The notes under the pieces were generated by a model that saw only the letters and a program-made list of their open reading frames with translations, did not search any database and was not told the origin of the DNA. From contig NZ_JAIEFA010000043.1 of assembly GCF_029067145.1 (NCBI RefSeq), positions 1 to 8,254 of the forward strand: a DNA stretch of 8,254 bases, written 5' to 3'. The position numbers were made by a program, and so were the translations under genes. This DNA is from Helicobacter sp. (GTDB lineage: Bacteria > Campylobacterota > Campylobacteria > Campylobacterales > Helicobacteraceae). Of this stretch, positions 5,083-8,254 are shown piece after piece. Each line of letters starts with the position of its first letter. The stretch's first letter is position 1.

Positions 5083-6534
5083 CTAATGGTTGATATGATA
5101 ATTGGGTGCTTCTCTAGTAACCATCACATCATGCACGTGCGATTCTCTAAGCCCGCTTTGTGTGATTTCTACAAACTCCGCTTTTTCCCAAAGCGTTTTA
5201 ATATCTTTTGCGCCCAAATATCCCATAGACGAGCGCAAACCTCCTAGCATTTGATGAATCACATCTGCTATCTTTCCTCTATAAGGCACGCGTCCTTCAA
5301 CCCCTTCTGGCACAAGCTTCTCTTGCGCTGTTCCTTCTTGAAAATATCTATCCGCACTGCCTTTATTCATTGCCCCCAAGCTTCCCATACCACGATAATT
5401 TTTGTATTGTCTTCCTTGATAAATAATGGTTTCTCCGGGAGATTCCTCCGTGCCTGCTAACATACTACCAATCATCACACTAGAAGCACCTGCCGCCAAA
5501 GCCTTAGCAATATCTCCAGAATACTTGATTCCTCCATCGGCGATGACAGGAATCTCTGCTTTTTGACAAACTTTTGCCACCTCATCAATTGCAGTGATTT
5601 GTGGCACACCTACACCTGCGACAATTCTAGTTGTGCAAATACTTCCGGGTCCAATCCCTACTTTCACCCCATCAGCCCCAGCATCAATCAATGCTTGCGC
5701 TCCCTCACTTGTCGCAACATTTCCCGCAACAATATCCACAGCCAAATGTTTTTTGATTTCTTTTACCGTCTCTATGATTCCCTTGCTATGTCCGTGCGCA
5801 GAATCCAATACCAACACATCAACCCCCGCATCTACAAGCGCTTTTGCTCTATCATACTGAAAAACACCGATTGCAGCCCCTACGCGCAAGCGTCCAAAGT
5901 CGTCTTTATTGGAATTTGGATATTCAATGCGCTTTTGAATATCCTTAATCGTAATTAATCCTTTGAGAACTCCCTTTTCATTAACAATAGGTAATTTTTC
6001 AATTTTATGTTTATTCATAATATTACGCGCTTCTTCTAAACTCGTCCCTTCTCTAGCAGTAATCAATGGGGCTTTGGTCATTACTTCCTTGACACAGCGG
6101 CTTAAGTCTGTTTCAAAACGCATATCCCGATTCGTTAAGATTCCAATCAAATTTCCTTTGTCATCTACCACAGGCACACCAGAGATTTTATAATTATCCG
6201 TAATAGCCTTTGCTTGAAACAAAGCAGAATCTGGACTGATATAAATAGGGTCAATAATCACTCCGCTTTCGCTTTTTTTCACTTTTTTAATTTGTGCGAC
6301 TTGCGAATTTTCGTCCATATTTTTATGGATAATCCCAATCCCTCCAAGTCTTGCCATAGCAATTGCAGTGCTGTATTCTGTAACGGTATCCATTGCAGCA
6401 GAAACCAATGGGGCATTCAAAGCAATATTGCGAGAAAATTTTGTCTGCAAAGAAACCTCTTTGGGCAGAATCTCTGAATAAGCAGGAACCAATAAAACAT
6501 CTTCAAATGTTAATGCACGCATTCTAATTCTCAT
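5083..6534 (-). CDS. guaB: IMP dehydrogenase
   Basis: This cytoplasmic enzyme oxidises IMP to XMP with NAD+, the committed step of guanine nucleotide synthesis. The product is 483 residues, the usual bacterial length. Visible in order are the N-terminal barrel start RALTFEDVLLVPAYSEILPK, two tandem CBS domains (about 93-205) carrying VPVVDDKGNLIGILTNRD and LPIVNEKGVLKGLITIKD, then the rest of the barrel with LVLDSAHGHS, the catalytic loop GIGPGSICTTRIV (nucleophile C300), IADGGIKYSGD for phosphate binding, and the flap with DRYFQ (R396-Y397) and LVPEGVEGRVPYRG. No key residue is missing. ATG at 6534 is preferred over the adjacent ATG at 6537 because AGGAG then has 5-base spacing and the protein opens MRIRMRALTFEDV, like the H. 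pylori protein. It lies 11 bases after gatA, in one operon. CBS domains usually sense adenine or guanine nucleotides. Confidence 0.97.
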   Translation of the reverse strand: MRIRMRALTFEDVLLVPAYSEILPKEVSLQTKFSRNIALNAPLVSAAMDTVTEYSTAIAMARLGGIGIIHKNMDENSQVAQIKKVKKSESGVIIDPIYISPDSALFQAKAITDNYKISGVPVVDDKGNLIGILTNRDMRFETDLSRCVKEVMTKAPLITAREGTSLEEARNIMNKHKIEKLPIVNEKGVLKGLITIKDIQKRIEYPNSNKDDFGRLRVGAAIGVFQYDRAKALVDAGVDVLVLDSAHGHSKGIIETVKEIKKHLAVDIVAGNVATSEGAQALIDAGADGVKVGIGPGSICTTRIVAGVGVPQITAIDEVAKVCQKAEIPVIADGGIKYSGDIAKALAAGASSVMIGSMLAGTEESPGETIIYQGRQYKNYRGMGSLGAMNKGSADRYFQEGTAQEKLVPEGVEGRVPYRGKIADVIHQMLGGLRSSMGYLGAKDIKTLWEKAEFVEITQSGLRESHVHDVMVTREAPNYHINH

Positions 6535-6545
6535 CATTGCTCCTT

Positions 6546-7892
6546 TTATTTTAAGGTGTTTTCTAAATTTAATGCCAAATCTAGCAAAGTTTGTTCGCTA
6601 AATGCTTTGCCAATAAGCTGCATTCCTATTGGCAATCCCTCGTCCTCATCTACAGGGAGTGAAAGCGCAGGAAGCCCCGCTAGATTAATCCCAATCGTAT
6701 AAATATCCTCTAAATACATTTGCAGAGGCGTTTTACAATCCTCAAATCCAAACGCCACGCTTGGAGCAACGGGAGAGAGAATCGCATCACAATCTTGCAA
6801 AATCATATTGTATTGCCGCGCAATCAGTGTGCGCACCTTTTGTGCCTTGATATAATACGCGTCATAATAACCGCTGCTTAGGACAAAAGAGCCAAGCAGG
6901 ATTCTACGTTTCACTTCATCGCCAAATCCCTGCGAGCGCGTTTTTAAATACAGCTCCTTTAGATTGCCAATGTCTTTGGCGCGGTTACCATAGCGCACAC
7001 CATCAAAACGCGCGAGATTGGAACTCGCCTCTGCGGTGCAAATCACATAATAAGCAGAGATAATATAGCTTGTATCCAACATTTCTTTTTCAACGATTCT
7101 ATGCCCATTTTTACTTAAAATGTCAATCGTTTTCTGATAGGCGTTTTGGACATTTGCGTCCGCGTCTTTTAGTAGCTCTGGCAGAATCGCAATCGTCATT
7201 TGAGTATTTGGATTTAAATTTTTAAAAGTGCTTTGAGATTCTATATTTGCGCTTGTAGAATCCATTTTGTCATAACCCGCTATCGCGTCATATAGAATCG
7301 CACAATCCGTAACATTCTGCGTAATCGGTCCGATTTGGTCTAAGCTTGAGCTATAAGCAACCAACCCATAGCGGCTCACTCTCCCATAAGTAGGCTTCAA
7401 CCCTACACAACCGCAGAAACTAGCAGGCTGACGAATACTTCCACCTGTATCACTTCCAAGTGCTGCAAGTGCGATTCCACCCGCAACTGCCGCCGCACTG
7501 CCGCCGCTACTGCCTCCTGGAACTTTATTGAGATTTTTTGGGTTGAGTGTCCTACCATAAAAACTACTTGCGGTCGTACTTCCCATTGCGAATTCGTCCA
7601 TATTTGTGCGTCCAAAAGGCGCAAAAGAGGATTTGAGGAGATTTTCTATCGCAGTAGCATTATAAGGCGCAATGTAGCCTTGTAAAATATTGCTTCCACA
7701 AGTGATTTCCCACCCTTTTACATTGATATTATCCTTAATCGCAATCGGCAGAAGCGCATTATCATAATCTTGCACCTCTCCGATATAAGCATTCAAAGAA
7801 CTTGCTTTTATCTTTTCTTTCAGTGTATTTTTAAGTGCTTTAATGCCGTCAATATCAAGCTTGAGCGCATCTTGAAGTGTAGGAATACTCAT
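6546..7892 (-). CDS. gatA: Asp/Glu-tRNA amidotransferase subunit A
   Basis: GatA is the glutaminase subunit of the GatCAB complex, which converts misacylated Glu-tRNA(Gln) and Asp-tRNA(Asn) to the correct amides using ammonia from glutamine. The product is 448 residues, slightly shorter than many family members. The amidase-signature triad is complete: K53 in PIAIKDNINVKG, cis-serine S128 in PGGSSGGSAAAVAGG and nucleophile S152 in GSDTGGSIRQPA; spacing matches the known GatA triad. The C-terminal NLAGLPALSLPV and LPIGMQLIGK are also typical. ATG at 7892 is chosen because TTGGAG lies 6 bases upstream; the in-frame TTG at 7904 overlaps that ribosome site. The gene follows a TATAAT box and is 11 bases from the guaB start, so it heads the minus-strand operon. 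gatB and gatC are not in view, as is usual for scattered gat genes in this group. Confidence 0.97.
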   Translation of the reverse strand: MSIPTLQDALKLDIDGIKALKNTLKEKIKASSLNAYIGEVQDYDNALLPIAIKDNINVKGWEITCGSNILQGYIAPYNATAIENLLKSSFAPFGRTNMDEFAMGSTTASSFYGRTLNPKNLNKVPGGSSGGSAAAVAGGIALAALGSDTGGSIRQPASFCGCVGLKPTYGRVSRYGLVAYSSSLDQIGPITQNVTDCAILYDAIAGYDKMDSTSANIESQSTFKNLNPNTQMTIAILPELLKDADANVQNAYQKTIDILSKNGHRIVEKEMLDTSYIISAYYVICTAEASSNLARFDGVRYGNRAKDIGNLKELYLKTRSQGFGDEVKRRILLGSFVLSSGYYDAYYIKAQKVRTLIARQYNMILQDCDAILSPVAPSVAFGFEDCKTPLQMYLEDIYTIGINLAGLPALSLPVDEDEGLPIGMQLIGKAFSEQTLLDLALNLENTLK

Positions 7893-7924
7893 TGGATTCT
7901 CCAAAGTAGATTAAAAATTGCGAA

Positions 7925-7930
7925 ATTATA
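7925..7930 (-). promoter_or_regulatory. Probable gatA operon promoter, -10 box
   Basis: The minus strand carries a perfect TATAAT 32 bases before the gatA ATG, in an A/T-rich context (CCTTATAATTTCG). T-rich stretches lie upstream (CTTTACCAACTTTTC) rather than a -35 hexamer, as is typical of Helicobacter housekeeping promoters. It could drive gatA, guaB and the downstream accessory genes. Confidence 0.6.
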
Positions 7931-7986
7931 AGGAATCTTTGTTGAAAAGTTGGTAAAGCAAAAAGGGATTGAAAGAATTTCGTTTC

Positions 7987-8018
7987 TCGTTCTTGTGAGG
8001 AGCAGACGAAGCACTCTA
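7987..8018. repeat. Possible degenerate copy of a dispersed intergenic repeat
   Basis: The segment TCGTTCTTGTGAGGAGCAGA followed by CGAAGCACTC resembles, from memory, the family of short intergenic elements with a core like TTGCGAGGAGCGAAGCGACG and a downstream CGAAGCAATC, scattered through many bacterial genomes including Helicobacter. The match has several differences and only one copy is in the window, so this is tentative. The whole non-coding stretch 7905-8181 otherwise shows the gatA promoter, a small hairpin-forming AGCC-ACAAA-GGCT (about 8149-8161), and no convincing gene. Confidence 0.3.
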
Positions 8019-8178
8019 CAATATAGAATCTCATTTTAAATTTTAGGGATTCCATTGTAAAGATTTCTATATGCTTGATTATAGATTTGCAAATGTGGGT
8101 ATGCGCTGCAAAATAGAATCCTCACACTATCTTTAGCCCACAGTTTTAGCCACAAAGGCTTTGAGCAAATAAAGCAAA

Positions 8179-8254
<76 letters not shown>

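Noticed and set aside
5563..5958. Plus-strand frames antisense to guaB (131 and 88 residues)
   Set aside because: They overlap the highly conserved guaB catalytic region and show no recognisable protein features.
7893..7904. TTG start for GatA at 7904
   Set aside because: The TTG forms part of the TTGGAG ribosome site that serves ATG 7892.
7855..8055. 66-residue minus-strand frame upstream of gatA
   Set aside because: It crosses the gatA promoter, ribosome site and start and the repeat-like element, has no ribosome site of its own, and resembles nothing known to me.

Overview
The window looks like chromosomal sequence from an enterohepatic-type Helicobacter (Campylobacterota). The evidence is the gatA-guaB gene pair (the same neighbours as in H. 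pylori, as I recall), a GuaB and an IlvD that read like Helicobacter/Campylobacter proteins, promoters with a -10 box and no obvious -35, and the frequent agaatc/gattct words in coding and non-coding DNA. An ilvD gene argues against H. pylori, which lacks this branched-chain amino acid gene. The sequence ends in 73 consecutive G, which looks like a draft-contig end and a sequencing artefact rather than biology.

Layout. Positions 1-279 (+) hold the end of an unrecognised reading frame that enters from the left. Positions 349-2655 (+) hold ilvD, dihydroxy-acid dehydratase, with its own extended -10 promoter and Shine-Dalgarno sequence. This is the most unusual gene here: about 200 residues resembling a GNAT N-acetyltransferase sit in frame in the variable segment between the two IlvD halves, while every IlvD metal and catalytic residue I can check is kept. 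Positions 2656-2745 are a short gap between convergent units.

Everything from 7892 down to 2746 lies on the minus strand and looks like one co-directional unit with short gaps: gatA (amidase subunit of the Asp/Glu-tRNA amidotransferase), guaB (IMP dehydrogenase), a 110-residue protein with an acidic tail, a 101-residue two-helix membrane protein, a one-helix membrane protein with ankyrin-like repeats, and finally decayed remains of a BspA-like (DUF285) surface lipoprotein broken by several frameshifts. A TATAAT box lies just upstream of gatA. Positions 7905-8181 hold that promoter, a degenerate copy of what looks like a dispersed repeat, and no convincing gene.

Functionally, gatA and guaB are housekeeping genes (charged-tRNA correction; guanine nucleotide synthesis), and ilvD serves valine, isoleucine and CoA-precursor synthesis. 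The genes downstream of guaB look like an accessory envelope-associated set attached to the housekeeping operon. The strongest candidate for something undescribed is the IlvD-GNAT domain insertion.
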